A stretch of DNA of 64,000 nucleotides from Rhodospira trueperi (GTDB lineage Bacteria; Pseudomonadota; Alphaproteobacteria; Rhodospirillales; Rhodospirillaceae), in contig NZ_FNAP01000003.1 in assembly GCF_900101965.1 (NCBI RefSeq), forward strand, positions 269,297 through 333,296. Reading direction: 5' to 3'. Shown in pieces: positions 32,654-41,606 of the stretch. How positions within the stretch are numbered: position 1 is the first letter of the stretch; each line of letters starts with the position of its first letter. Under the pieces are notes generated by a model. It ran no database searches. It saw nothing but the letters and a program-made list of their open reading frames with translations, and had not been told where the DNA came from. A program made the position numbers and the translations under genes.

Positions 32654-35386
32654 ATGCTGAGCTTGGGTCCTCTGGCGTTCGGCGCTCCCTGGGTGCTGCT
32701 GGCGGTGGCGGCGCTGCCGCTGCTGGTGTGGCTGATGCGCGCCATGCCGCCGGCACCGCGCCGTCTGGCGTTTCCGGCCGTCGGCCTGCTGTTTGGCCTG
32801 CGGGCCGAGGAACAGGTGTCCGTGCGCACGCCGTGGTGGCTGATCCTGCTGCGGCTGTTGCTCGCCCTGGTGCTGATCCTGGGACTGGCCGGGCCGGTTC
32901 TATCTCCGGCCGGAGACACGGCGGCGGACGGTGACGGTCCCCTGATCCTGGTGGTGGACGACACCTGGGCGGCGGCGCCCACGTGGTCGGAGCGGCGTGC
33001 CCTGATGCTGGACCTCGTCGCCCGGGCCGGGCGGCACGGGCGGGCGGTGATGGTGCTGACCACCGCCGCCGAGGCCCCGGACGCGGTCGCCGATCCGCCG
33101 GCGCCGATGGCGCCCGGCGACGCGGCCACGGTGCTGCGGGCGCTCGACCCCAAACCCTGGGACAAGGACCTGACGGCCGCCCTGGATCGCCTCGCGTCGG
33201 CCCGGCCCGAGGCGGGCCGCGCGGTCTGGGTACACGACGGGCTGGCCGCGCCGGACACCGACGCCATGATGACCGCGTTGGGTGACCTTGGCGGCCTGAC
33301 GGTCCACCGGGCCGCCCCCGACGAGGGCCCCCTGATCCTGCGGCCCCTGACCACACCGGGCGAATCCGGCCCGGCCCTGGAGGTGACCCGGCCCGCCGCC
33401 GACCGGCTGCCGGCCCGTGCCGTCACCGTGCGGGCGCTGGATGCCCAGGGCCGCGCCGTGCTGAGCGTTCCCGCGACCCTGCCGGAGGGCGCCACGACGA
33501 CCCCGGTCAGCCTCGACCTGCCGGCGGAAGTGCTGCCGGACCTGGGCCGGGTGGAGATCGCCGGGCACCAAGGCGCCGCCGCCGTGGTGCCGGCGGACGG
33601 ACGCTGGCGACGCCGGCCGGTCGGCCTCGTGGTTGGCACCGGCGCGGGCGAAGGCGCCCCGGTGCCGCTACTGGACGAGACCCACTATCTGCGGCAGGCG
33701 CTGGTGCCGCTGGCCCGACCGCGCGAGGGCGGGGTGACGGACCTGCTTCAGGGCGGGCTGGCGCTGATGCTGATGACCGACGGCGCCCATCCGGACGCCG
33801 AGGCGGTGGCCGCGCTGGTGGACTGGGTGCGCGACGGCGGCACGCTGGTGCGCTTCGCCGGGCCGCGCCTGCCGGAGCTGGCACCCGAGCTGCTGCCGGT
33901 GCGGCTGCGCCCCGGGGAGCGCGCCATGGGCGGCGCGCTGTCATGGACCGCGCCGGCCCACTTGGCCCCCTTCCCCGACACCGGACCCTTCGCCGGCCTG
34001 ACCCCGCCCGACGACGTGACGGTGTCACGGCAGGTGCTGGCCGAGCCGGCGCCCGACCTGCCCGCCCGCACCTGGGCGCGCCTGGAGGACGGCACACCCC
34101 TGGTGACCGGCGCGACCGTGGGGCGCGGCCGGGTGGTTCTGGTGCATGTCACCGCCGATCCGCGCTGGTCCTCGCTGGCCATGTCCGGCCTGTTCATCGA
34201 CATGCTGCGCCGTCTGATCGACACGAGCGCGGGGGTCGGGGGACGCGACACCGGCACCGAGGCGGGCACCCCGCTGCCGCCGTACCGGATCCTGGACGGC
34301 TTCGGCCGCGCGGTCGATCCGCCGCCCGGCACCCGTCCGCTGCCGTCGGCGATGATTGAGGCCCCCCGGATCGATCCGGCGCACCCGCCCGGTCTGTACG
34401 GTCCCCCGGGACACCTGCATGCCCACACGCTGGGGGCGGCGCTGTCGGCGCCGGAGATGCTGGGCGCGCTGCCGGAGAACGCGCACGCGGCCAGCCTGAA
34501 CGCCACGGCCGGCGAGCGCGACCTGCGCCCGCCGCTGCTGACCGCCGCCCTGGTTCTGGCCCTGGTGGACCTGCTGGTGTCGCTGGCGTTTCGCGGCCTG
34601 CTGCCGGGTCGGACGGCGCGGGCGACCACCGCCGCCGCCGTGCTGCTGGCCGTCGGTGCGGCGGCGCTGGCCGGGCCGGGGCCGGCGCGGGCGGACGACG
34701 CGCCCATCGATCCGAAGGCACTGGCCGGGGCGCTGCACACCCGGCTGGCGTGGGTGGACACCGGCGAGGCAGAGACCGACCGCGTCACCGAAGCCGGCTT
34801 GGTCGCCCTGACCCGGGTGCTGGCGCGGCGCACGTCGGCGGAACTCGCCGAGCCGGTGGCGGTCGATCCGGCGCGCGATGCCCTGGAGGTGTTTCCACTG
34901 CTGTACTGGACCATCACGCCGGGACAGCCCCCGGTGACATCGTCGGCCCGCCGGGCCATCGCCGCCTATCTGCGCGGTGGCGGCATGATCCTGCTGGACG
35001 TGCATCCCGGCGGCGATCCGGCGCGCGTGCTCGACGGTGTGGACATTCCGCCCTTGGAGCCGCTGCCGGAGGATCACGTCCTGACCCGCAGCTTCTATCT
35101 GCTCGACCGCTTCCCGGGCCGCACCCAGGGTCAGACGGTGTGGGTCGAGGCCGATCCGTCCACCCACGACGGCGTGTCATCCCTGGTGGTGGGCGCCCAT
35201 GACTGGGCCGCCGCCTGGGCCACGGACGAGACCGGCCGGGCGCTGTTCGCCACCGTGCCCGGCGGCAACCGGCAGCGGGAAATGGCCTATCGGTTCGGGG
35301 TCAATCTGGTGCTGTACGCCCTGACCGGTAACTACAAGGGTGATCAGGTGCACCTGCCGGCGATCATGGAACGGCTGACGAACTGA
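32654..35386 (+). CDS. BatA-like / DUF4159 membrane protein
   Basis: About 910 residues; ATG at 32654 is preferred over a GTG two codons upstream because of spacing from GAGGG. An N-terminal BatA-type segment (two membrane helices near 5-28 and 58-80, with PPAPRRLAFPAVGLLFGL between) is followed by a large extracytoplasmic part with a glutamine-amidotransferase-like stretch, two more membrane helices (about 630-680), and a C-terminal DUF4159 domain (about 695-905, AWVDTGEAETDRVTEAG). In many bacteria this gene follows moxR and DUF58 genes in a chaperone or metal-insertion operon; those are not visible here. The long extracytoplasmic part may bind a partner. Confidence 0.85.
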   Translation: MLSLGPLAFGAPWVLLAVAALPLLVWLMRAMPPAPRRLAFPAVGLLFGLRAEEQVSVRTPWWLILLRLLLALVLILGLAGPVLSPAGDTAADGDGPLILVVDDTWAAAPTWSERRALMLDLVARAGRHGRAVMVLTTAAEAPDAVADPPAPMAPGDAATVLRALDPKPWDKDLTAALDRLASARPEAGRAVWVHDGLAAPDTDAMMTALGDLGGLTVHRAAPDEGPLILRPLTTPGESGPALEVTRPAADRLPARAVTVRALDAQGRAVLSVPATLPEGATTTPVSLDLPAEVLPDLGRVEIAGHQGAAAVVPADGRWRRRPVGLVVGTGAGEGAPVPLLDETHYLRQALVPLARPREGGVTDLLQGGLALMLMTDGAHPDAEAVAALVDWVRDGGTLVRFAGPRLPELAPELLPVRLRPGERAMGGALSWTAPAHLAPFPDTGPFAGLTPPDDVTVSRQVLAEPAPDLPARTWARLEDGTPLVTGATVGRGRVVLVHVTADPRWSSLAMSGLFIDMLRRLIDTSAGVGGRDTGTEAGTPLPPYRILDGFGRAVDPPPGTRPLPSAMIEAPRIDPAHPPGLYGPPGHLHAHTLGAALSAPEMLGALPENAHAASLNATAGERDLRPPLLTAALVLALVDLLVSLAFRGLLPGRTARATTAAAVLLAVGAAALAGPGPARADDAPIDPKALAGALHTRLAWVDTGEAETDRVTEAGLVALTRVLARRTSAELAEPVAVDPARDALEVFPLLYWTITPGQPPVTSSARRAIAAYLRGGGMILLDVHPGGDPARVLDGVDIPPLEPLPEDHVLTRSFYLLDRFPGRTQGQTVWVEADPSTHDGVSSLVVGAHDWAAAWATDETGRALFATVPGGNRQREMAYRFGVNLVLYALTGNYKGDQVHLPAIMERLTN

Positions 35387-35617
35387 GGACTCACCGAACC
35401 CGGATCGGGTGGCCTGAAGGGAGACGGGGAATGCGCGGAACTGGACCCGATGACAGCCGCCGCTGTCTGATCCTGGCCGACGAGAGGATTGACTCGTCCA
35501 GCACGGTATCTCTGCGACGGACCAGAGATCGTGAGTCTTGGTTTTTCGTTCGCCGCAACGCCCCTTCGGGGCGCGCGGCTCCGGGCCTTCGGCCCGCCGG
35601 CGCGCGTGCGCCGGCCA

Positions 35618-35647
35618 CCCTCCGAAACGATCTTCCGTTTCGGAGGG
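35618..35647 (+). promoter_or_regulatory. Hairpin that buries the msrQ ribosome-binding site
   Basis: A perfect 11-base stem (CCCTCCGAAAC paired with GTTTCGGAGGG) with an eight-base loop. The 3' arm contains the GGAGGG that serves msrQ, whose ATG is at 35652. In the RNA this would hide the site and lower translation until the hairpin is opened. Several shorter hairpins lie just upstream (35560-35615). Confidence 0.7.
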
Positions 35648-35651
35648 CGGT

Positions 35652-36242
35652 ATGACCCGCGACCGCATCGAGTGGTGGGCGGTGTTCATCGGCTGCGCGC
35701 TGCCGCTTCTGGCGCTGGGTTGGTGGGCCGTCACGGGCGACCTGGGCGTCAACCCCATCGAGACCATCGTCCGACACCTGGGGGACTGGGCGCTGCGTCT
35801 GCTGGTGCTGACGCTGGCGTTGACGCCGCTGCGGCACCTGACCCGGACGGCGCGCTTCATCCGCTATCGCCGCATGATGGGCCTGTGGGCGTTTGCCTAT
35901 GCCTGCCTGCATGTGCTGGCCTACGTCGTGATCGACATCGGCCTGCACTGGCCGACGTTCTTCGGCGATCTGACCAAACGGCCGTACATCATGGTCGGCA
36001 TGGCGGCGTTCGTGGCCTTGATCCCGCTGGCCGCCACCTCCACGAGCGGCATGATCAAGCGCCTGGGCGGCAAACGCTGGAAGCGCCTGCACCGGCTGGT
36101 CTACGTGGCCGGCGCCCTGGCCGCCGCGCACTATGTCCTGATGGTCAAGGCGGACATCCTGGACCCCATGATCTACATCACCACCCTGGTGGTGCTGTAC
36201 GCCGTGCGTCTCGGCCGCTGGCAGGCCGGACGGTCGGTGTAG
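35652..36242 (+). CDS. msrQ: MsrQ, haem-binding membrane subunit of methionine sulfoxide reductase
   Basis: A 196-residue protein with six likely membrane helices. It has the family motifs NPIETIVRHLGDWALRLLVLTL, the haem-ligand region RRMMGLWAFAYACLHVLAYV and the second His in GKRWKRLHRLVYVAG. It passes electrons to periplasmic MsrP, which repairs oxidised methionine in envelope proteins. No msrP is adjacent, although the two are usually side by side. The ATG at 35652 has GGAGGG just upstream, inside a hairpin. The open frame further upstream to 35538 runs through repeats and is not coding. Confidence 0.9.
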   Translation: MTRDRIEWWAVFIGCALPLLALGWWAVTGDLGVNPIETIVRHLGDWALRLLVLTLALTPLRHLTRTARFIRYRRMMGLWAFAYACLHVLAYVVIDIGLHWPTFFGDLTKRPYIMVGMAAFVALIPLAATSTSGMIKRLGGKRWKRLHRLVYVAGALAAAHYVLMVKADILDPMIYITTLVVLYAVRLGRWQAGRSV

Positions 36243-36350
36243 TAGCCTTTTGCCGCCCCCGCATGGTTGTCGGCGGCGGCTCGCGTCCCAACCTTGGAGG
36301 ACGGGGCCGCCCGCCCCCACCGTCGTTCGCCGCCCTCAGGAGATCACCCG

Positions 36351-37214
36351 ATGCCCCCCAACGCTCCGGAGGACTCGCCCCGGACCGCCATCGGCCGGTA
36401 CCAGACCGCCATCGACCTGGCCACCCCGGTACCCGTCAAGCTGATGCAGGCCACCCTCAATGATGCGGCGGTAGAGCCGACCCCCGGCGATGCGCTGCCG
36501 CCGCTGTGGCACTGGCTGTACTTCCTGCCGGACGCGCCGATGTCCAACGTCGGGCCGGACGGCCATCCGAAGCGCGGCGGGTTCCTGCCGGCCATCCCCC
36601 TGGAGCGGCGCATGTGGGCCGGCGGGCGCCTGACGTTCCAGGGCGATCCGTTGCGGGTCGGGGACACGATCACCAGGGACTCCGAGATCCTCGACGTTCA
36701 GGAGAAGAGCGGCAAGGCCGGCGACATGGTGTTCGTGACCGTGCGCCACCGTGTCTCGACGCCGCGCGGTCTGGCGGTGGAAGAGGAGCAGGACATCGTC
36801 TACATCGCCATGCCCACGGTCTTCAAACCGCCGCCGCCGCAGGAGGCGCCGGCCGATCCGGCTTGGCGCGACCCGGTCGCGGTCGATCCGGTGCTGCTGT
36901 TCCGCTATTCGGCGCTGACGTTCAACGGCCACCGCATCCACTACGACCGTCCCTATGCGATGGAAACCGAGAAGTATCCCGGCCTTGTCGTCCACGGGCC
37001 GCTTCAGGCCATGATGCTGATGGAATCGGCGCGGCGGCGCGAACCGACGCGGCGGGTCGCGTCCTACGCCTTCCGGGGCGTGCGGCCGCTGTTCGATTTC
37101 GATCCCGTGGCCGTGCACGGGTACGCGCGCGACGACGGCGGCCACGACCTGATGACCGTGAACGGAGACGGCTTGGTCTGCATGAAGGCCACCGTGCATT
37201 GGACGGAGGGGTGA
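36351..37214 (+). CDS. meh: Mesaconyl-C4-CoA hydratase-like protein (MaoC/HTD2 fold)
   Basis: A 287-residue protein starting at the ATG at 36351, with AGGAGA seven bases upstream. It is a double hot-dog hydratase: an N-terminal FAS1-like dehydratase half (LWHWLYFLPDAPMSNVG, RRMWAGGRLTFQGDPLRVG) and a C-terminal half with FRYSALTFNGHRIHYDRPYA, which carries the catalytic Asn/His region. The adjacent gene is a close match to 2-methylfumaryl-CoA isomerase, which supplies the substrate of Meh in the 3-hydroxypropionate bicycle. On that basis I name it Meh-like; an itaconyl-CoA or other short-chain hydratase remains possible. Confidence 0.8.
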   Translation: MPPNAPEDSPRTAIGRYQTAIDLATPVPVKLMQATLNDAAVEPTPGDALPPLWHWLYFLPDAPMSNVGPDGHPKRGGFLPAIPLERRMWAGGRLTFQGDPLRVGDTITRDSEILDVQEKSGKAGDMVFVTVRHRVSTPRGLAVEEEQDIVYIAMPTVFKPPPPQEAPADPAWRDPVAVDPVLLFRYSALTFNGHRIHYDRPYAMETEKYPGLVVHGPLQAMMLMESARRREPTRRVASYAFRGVRPLFDFDPVAVHGYARDDGGHDLMTVNGDGLVCMKATVHWTEG

Positions 37215-37277
37215 ACCGAGATCCGGGCGAACACCCAAGGCGTAGAACTGGGTTGAAACAAAACGGGGAGGATCGAG

Positions 37278-38501
37278 GTGGCGCAACTCCTGCAAGGGCT
37301 CCGGGTGGTCGAGGGCACGTCCTTCGTGGCCGCCCCGCTGGCGGGCATGACCCTGGCGCAACTGGGCGCCGAGGTGATCCGGTTCGACCGCCTTCAGGGC
37401 GGCCTGGACCACTACCGCTGGCCGGTGACGTCCGACAACCGGTCCATGTTCTGGGCCGGCCTCAACAAGGGCAAGAAGTCCATCGCCGTGGACATGACCA
37501 CGGATCGGGGCAAGGAGATCGTCACCAACCTGATCTGCGCGCCCGGCCCCGGCAACGGCATCTTCCTGACCAACCTGCGGGTTCGGGGCTGGATGGATTA
37601 CGATTCTCTCCGCCAGCACCGCGACGACCTGATCATGATTTCCATCCTGGGCACGCGCGGCGGCGCCCCCCAGGTGGACTACACCGTCAACCCCGCCGTG
37701 GGCTTCCCGCACGCCACCGGCCCGGAGGGATCGAGCGATCCCATTGCCCACGTGCTGCCGGCCTGGGACTGCATCACCGGGCAGAAGGCGGCACTCGGCC
37801 TGTTGGCGGCGGAACGACACCGCCGCCTGACCGGCGAGGGCCAGTTGGTCGAACTGGCGCTGAAGGATGTGGCCCTGGCGATGCTCGGCAATCTGGGCAT
37901 CCTGGGCGAGGTTATGGTCAACGACGTGGACCGGCCCAAGTACGGCAACGCGCTGTACGGCGCCTATGGGCAGGACTTCATCACCGCCGACGGCCGGCGC
38001 ATTATGCTGGTGGCCCTGACCGACCGGCAATGGCGCGGCCTGGGTAAGGTCACCGGGCTGGCGGACGCCTTCACGGCGCTGGGCGAGCGTTTGGGCGCGG
38101 ACCTGAACAAGGAGGGCGAGCGCTTCATCCACCGCCACGCCATCACCGAAATCCTCAAGCCTTGGTTTGCGGATCGACGCGTCGAGGACTTCGCCGACCT
38201 GTTCAATCAGAACAGCGTGACCTGGTCGGAGTTCCGTAGCTTCAAACAAGCCGTCGAGACCGACCCCGACCTGAGCACGGCCCATCCCATGTTCGAGATG
38301 ATCGACCAACCGGGCATCGGGGAATACCTGGTGCCGGGCTCGCCGTTCGAGTTCAGCGCGGCCGAGCGGGAACCGCCGGTCAGGGCTTCTCACCTGGGCG
38401 AGCACACGGAGGATATTCTCTCCGGCATCCTGGGTCTTGACGACCATCAGGTCTCCAGGCTGTTCGACGACGGCGTCGTCGGCGGCCCCCGGAAGGGATA
38501 G
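37278..38501 (+). CDS. mct: 2-methylfumaryl-CoA isomerase (mesaconyl-CoA C1-C4 CoA transferase)
   Basis: A 407-residue class III CoA transferase. It opens LLQGLRVVEGTSFVAAPLAG and carries the likely catalytic Asp in VLPAWDCITGQKAALG (D164). The stretch RPKYGNALYGAYGQDF and the end HLGEHTEDIL are as in Mct enzymes, which move CoA within 2-methylfumaryl-CoA. The start is the GTG at 37278 with GGGGAGG eleven bases upstream. Meh is encoded immediately before. Both act in glyoxylate co-assimilation of the 3-hydroxypropionate bicycle; the other bicycle genes are not in the window. Confidence 0.85.
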   Translation: MAQLLQGLRVVEGTSFVAAPLAGMTLAQLGAEVIRFDRLQGGLDHYRWPVTSDNRSMFWAGLNKGKKSIAVDMTTDRGKEIVTNLICAPGPGNGIFLTNLRVRGWMDYDSLRQHRDDLIMISILGTRGGAPQVDYTVNPAVGFPHATGPEGSSDPIAHVLPAWDCITGQKAALGLLAAERHRRLTGEGQLVELALKDVALAMLGNLGILGEVMVNDVDRPKYGNALYGAYGQDFITADGRRIMLVALTDRQWRGLGKVTGLADAFTALGERLGADLNKEGERFIHRHAITEILKPWFADRRVEDFADLFNQNSVTWSEFRSFKQAVETDPDLSTAHPMFEMIDQPGIGEYLVPGSPFEFSAAEREPPVRASHLGEHTEDILSGILGLDDHQVSRLFDDGVVGGPRKG

Positions 38502-38508
38502 GACGCTG

Positions 38509-39138
38509 GTGGCGGGATCACTGGCGGACTCCGCGCGACGGCTGACGGCGGTCGGAAACCGGCCGCTGCCCGCCGCGTGGCTGGTGAGCGATCCGGCGCG
38601 TCTGCCGGATCCGATGCCGGTTCTGAGGCGGATGCCGCGCGGCGCCGGCCTGATCTGGCGCCCGTACGGACTCGCCTGGGCGGAGGCCCTGGCGCGCGGC
38701 CGGGCGTTGCGGCGCCGGACCCGGGCGCGGGGCATGGTGCTGCTGGTGGCCGGGGACTGGCGGCTGGCGGCGGTGCTGGGCGCCGACGGCCTGCACCTGC
38801 CGGAAGGACTGGCGCGCCGGAGTGTGCTGGCCCCCGCGCTGGCGTGGGCGAAAAGGCAAGGACGCTTGCTCAGCGTCGCGTGCCATGGTCCCCGCGCCCT
38901 GGCCCGGGCGCGCGCGTTGAACGCGGACATGGCGGTGTTGTCGCCGGTCTTTCCCACCGCGAGCCATCCGGACGCGGCCACGCTCGGCCCGGTGCGGTTC
39001 ACCCTGATGAGCCGGCGGGCGGGCCTGCCGACGGTTGCCCTGGGCGGGATCACTCCCGCCACCGCCCCCCGTCTACGTCACAGCGGCGCGGCCGGACTGG
39101 CGGCGGTGTCCGGGTGGGATCATACGGTTTCCGGTTAA
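38509..39138 (+). CDS. Thiamine phosphate synthase-like (TENI fold) protein
   Basis: About 209 residues from a GTG at 38509, seven bases after the mct stop, with AAGGG upstream. A ThiE/TenI-type barrel is suggested by AAVLGADGLHLPEG, SVACHGPRALARARALNAD and AVLSPVFPTASHPDA, then VALGGITPATAPRLRHSGAAG. The phosphate-binding and pyrophosphate residues of true ThiE are only partly present, so it may be a divergent TenI-like protein rather than a thiamine synthase. It is probably co-transcribed with mct. Confidence 0.75.
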   Translation: MAGSLADSARRLTAVGNRPLPAAWLVSDPARLPDPMPVLRRMPRGAGLIWRPYGLAWAEALARGRALRRRTRARGMVLLVAGDWRLAAVLGADGLHLPEGLARRSVLAPALAWAKRQGRLLSVACHGPRALARARALNADMAVLSPVFPTASHPDAATLGPVRFTLMSRRAGLPTVALGGITPATAPRLRHSGAAGLAAVSGWDHTVSG

Positions 39139-39224
39139 ATGGTCCGCACCTGTCGGGCGGCTGGCCGAAAGACAGCCGCCGCCAAGTCGAGAGCCGGCGG
39201 GGGCCCTTCGGTCACCCGCCTCGA

Positions 39225-41036
39225 TCAGTCGTGGGCGGGGTTGTCGGCGTCGGCGGGGAAGGCGAGGATCACGCACGTGCCCTCCTCCGGGCGGCTGTGG
39301 ATCTCCAGCCGGCCACCGTGCAACCGCATGATTTCCGCCGACAGTGACAGGCCGAGCCCCGCCCCGCCGTGCTGGCGCGTCATGGGGTCGCCGTGGACCT
39401 GCCCGAAGGGGCGCAGGGCGACGGCGATCTGAGCCGCCGACATGCCTCGGCCGGTGTCCTCAATGATGAGGCGGTGCGAGCCGTCACCGCACCGGTTGCG
39501 CACCACCACGCGCCCGCCCGGCGGGGTGAACTTCACCGCGTTGCCGATCACATTGAACAGCGTCTGCCGTATCCGCTTGCGATCCAAAAACAAGGCGTGC
39601 AGGGCATCCGTCCCGTTCTCCAAGGACACCCCCTTGTCGCGCGCCGTCCGCGACAGAAGAGCCAGCACCTCATTCACCAACGCACTCATACCGAACCGCT
39701 CGCGCTCCAATTTCATGGACTCGGCCTCGATCAGCGACAGGTCGAGCACGTTGTCGACGATTTCCAGCAGGTGGCGGCCGCTGCCCCCGATCAGATCGGG
39801 ATACTCGGCATAGGTCTCGGGCAACGGCCCCAAGACCCGGTTGGCCATCAGCTCGGAAAAGCCGATGATGGCGTTCAGCGGCGTGCGCAGTTCATGGCTC
39901 ATGTTGGCCAGAAACTCGGACTTGGCCACGTTCGCTGCCTCGGCGCGCCGGGCGGTGTCGCGCAGGTCGGCGTTCACCCGGGTCAACTCGGTCGTGCGTT
40001 CGTCCACCCGCTGTTGCAGCGTGACGCGGAAGCGCAGGTTGGAATCGAGCACCAGACCCAGGGCCACCAGAACCAGCAGAGCCACCCCGGTCAGACCGTT
40101 CACCAGCCACGTGCGGTGCCCATCACCGCCGGCGAGGGGCGGATAGAACGAAACCCGCCACGTCCGGTTCAGAATTGGAAGGTGAACCGCGTCGAACGCC
40201 TCACTGTCCGGCCCCAGACCGGGCGAGTGATAGAGATCCCGGGACACCGCGTCCCCGGTCACATCCTCCACCCGGACGCGCGGCTGCGACGCGGCGGCCG
40301 CCGTGCCGTCCCCCAGGACGGCGCCGATCAGGCGCCCCGGCGTCAGGCTGACGGCGATGACGCCGGGGGCATCCCCCGTATTCACCGCCAGCGGAATCTG
40401 CTGAGCCAGAACCTTCATGATGAGGATGCTGGGCGGCGCGCCCCGAGGATCCTGCGACAGGCGTACGGGCGCCGTCACGCGGGCCTCCCCTGCGTCCCGT
40501 GACGCCAGCAGGGTCTCCAATCGCTCAGCGTTGGACGCCATGTCGAAGCCGATGATCCCCGCGCGGCCTTCCGGCGATTCCGCATACAGCATGGGGGCCG
40601 CATAGGCCCCGGCGGCGGGACCGGGCGGCGCGGCCAGAACCAGGGGCGGATACCCCAGCGCGGCCCGCTCCGCCTGGCGCTCGGTCAGGGACCGCGCCAG
40701 CGCGGGCCACTGCTCTGAGTCCACCAGGACCGACAGTCCCACCGCCCGCACCGCCTCGGGGGGACCGAACAGATTCACGCTCTCCACAAAGGCCGCGAAC
40801 TCCGCCTCGGTCACGTGGTCACTGGCCAGCAGCATGGCAGCCACGGCATCGGCCATGAACAGGGTGCGCTCAATAACGGAGTCGATGCGGTGGGTCAGCG
40901 TGCGGGCGAGGGAGTGCCGCGCGAGGACGTATTCATGCTCATAGGTCGCGGTAATGGCCCACGCCAAGTACCCCACGATCATCATGGCGACGACGACCAA
41001 GGCCAGGGACACGGCCCGGAGGATTCGAACCGACAT
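39225..41036 (-). CDS. CHASE-domain sensor histidine kinase
   Basis: A 603-residue protein from the ATG at 41036; the upstream frame is not supported. Two membrane helices (about 10-30 and 311-331) flank a CHASE-type periplasmic sensor (about 31-310; GYPPLVLAAPP and WRVSFYPP are typical). The cytoplasmic side has a coiled coil, a HisKA domain with phospho-acceptor NMSHELRTPLNAIIGF (H381), and a HATPase domain with an N-box FNVIGNAVKFTPPGG, G1 DTGRGMS and G2 GGAGLGLSLSAEIM. All catalytic residues are present. No response regulator is adjacent; the receiver-HPt protein at 49789 could be in the same pathway but is 9 kb away. Confidence 0.9.
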   Translation of the reverse strand: MSVRILRAVSLALVVVAMMIVGYLAWAITATYEHEYVLARHSLARTLTHRIDSVIERTLFMADAVAAMLLASDHVTEAEFAAFVESVNLFGPPEAVRAVGLSVLVDSEQWPALARSLTERQAERAALGYPPLVLAAPPGPAAGAYAAPMLYAESPEGRAGIIGFDMASNAERLETLLASRDAGEARVTAPVRLSQDPRGAPPSILIMKVLAQQIPLAVNTGDAPGVIAVSLTPGRLIGAVLGDGTAAAASQPRVRVEDVTGDAVSRDLYHSPGLGPDSEAFDAVHLPILNRTWRVSFYPPLAGGDGHRTWLVNGLTGVALLVLVALGLVLDSNLRFRVTLQQRVDERTTELTRVNADLRDTARRAEAANVAKSEFLANMSHELRTPLNAIIGFSELMANRVLGPLPETYAEYPDLIGGSGRHLLEIVDNVLDLSLIEAESMKLERERFGMSALVNEVLALLSRTARDKGVSLENGTDALHALFLDRKRIRQTLFNVIGNAVKFTPPGGRVVVRNRCGDGSHRLIIEDTGRGMSAAQIAVALRPFGQVHGDPMTRQHGGAGLGLSLSAEIMRLHGGRLEIHSRPEEGTCVILAFPADADNPAHD

Positions 41037-41342
41037 GTTCCAGGACGTCTCCTCGTCCGGAGGCTGACCGGGTCTTGACGCCCGCTCCACCAGACCTGCG
41101 CCCGCGCGCCGGGGTGGCGCGTCGCGCCGGACTGAAGTGTAACGCCCTTGAAAAAAATCCGGCAACACCGATGCGGAAAAAACAAAAACCTGCCAAGTGC
41201 CGGACAGTGCAATCGATGGGAGCGCGAGCAGAAAAACACTCGCTCTAAAAGGAATGGCTGGTGAGCCTCTTGCAAAACTCTGAGGCGCGGTGGGGTGCGG
41301 CACAGGGGATCGGCCACCAAGGGCGGATCGCGACATGATCTA
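41037..41342. other. Non-coding stretch between divergent-composition genes
   Basis: No gene seen. It holds the leader of the sensor kinase gene and the end of the acquired pair at 41343-42244. No clear terminator or promoter was found. Confidence 0.4.
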
Positions 41343-41606
41343 TCATCGGCCGGCTGTCCGTTTGAAAACAGCACTCAGCACGTATGGCGTCAGTACGTAC
41401 AAGGCCAATAAAAACAGAAAAAACACCACAGCAAGGACGGCCGACAATAGGTTCGGATCTTCAACGCCACTTGACGAAAACCAGTCATGAAATAAATAAA
41501 ATGACATGAAAGAAACGACAATCGAAATAAAAATATAGATCCCCTGAAAAAAGGAGACTACAATCTCCCATGCAGCGCAGATGATCCGAATAAGTAGTTT
41601 TTTCAT
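41343..41606 (-). CDS. Small two-helix membrane protein of lower GC
   Basis: An 87-residue protein beginning MKKLLIRIICAAWEIVV with two predicted membrane segments (about 5-37 and 53-80). Its ATG overlaps the stop of the upstream gene (ATGA) so the two form one unit. Base composition is markedly more AT-rich than the flanking DNA. I do not recognise it. A small membrane partner following a larger hydrophobic protein is a layout seen in toxin-immunity pairs; nothing in the sequence settles this. Confidence 0.7.
   Translation of the reverse strand: MKKLLIRIICAAWEIVVSFFQGIYIFISIVVSFMSFYLFHDWFSSSGVEDPNLLSAVLAVVFFLFLLALYVLTPYVLSAVFKRTAGR

Noticed and set aside
41008..41036. A tRNA-like TTCGAACC motif
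   Set aside because: It lies in the coding start of the sensor kinase and no cloverleaf can be drawn around it.
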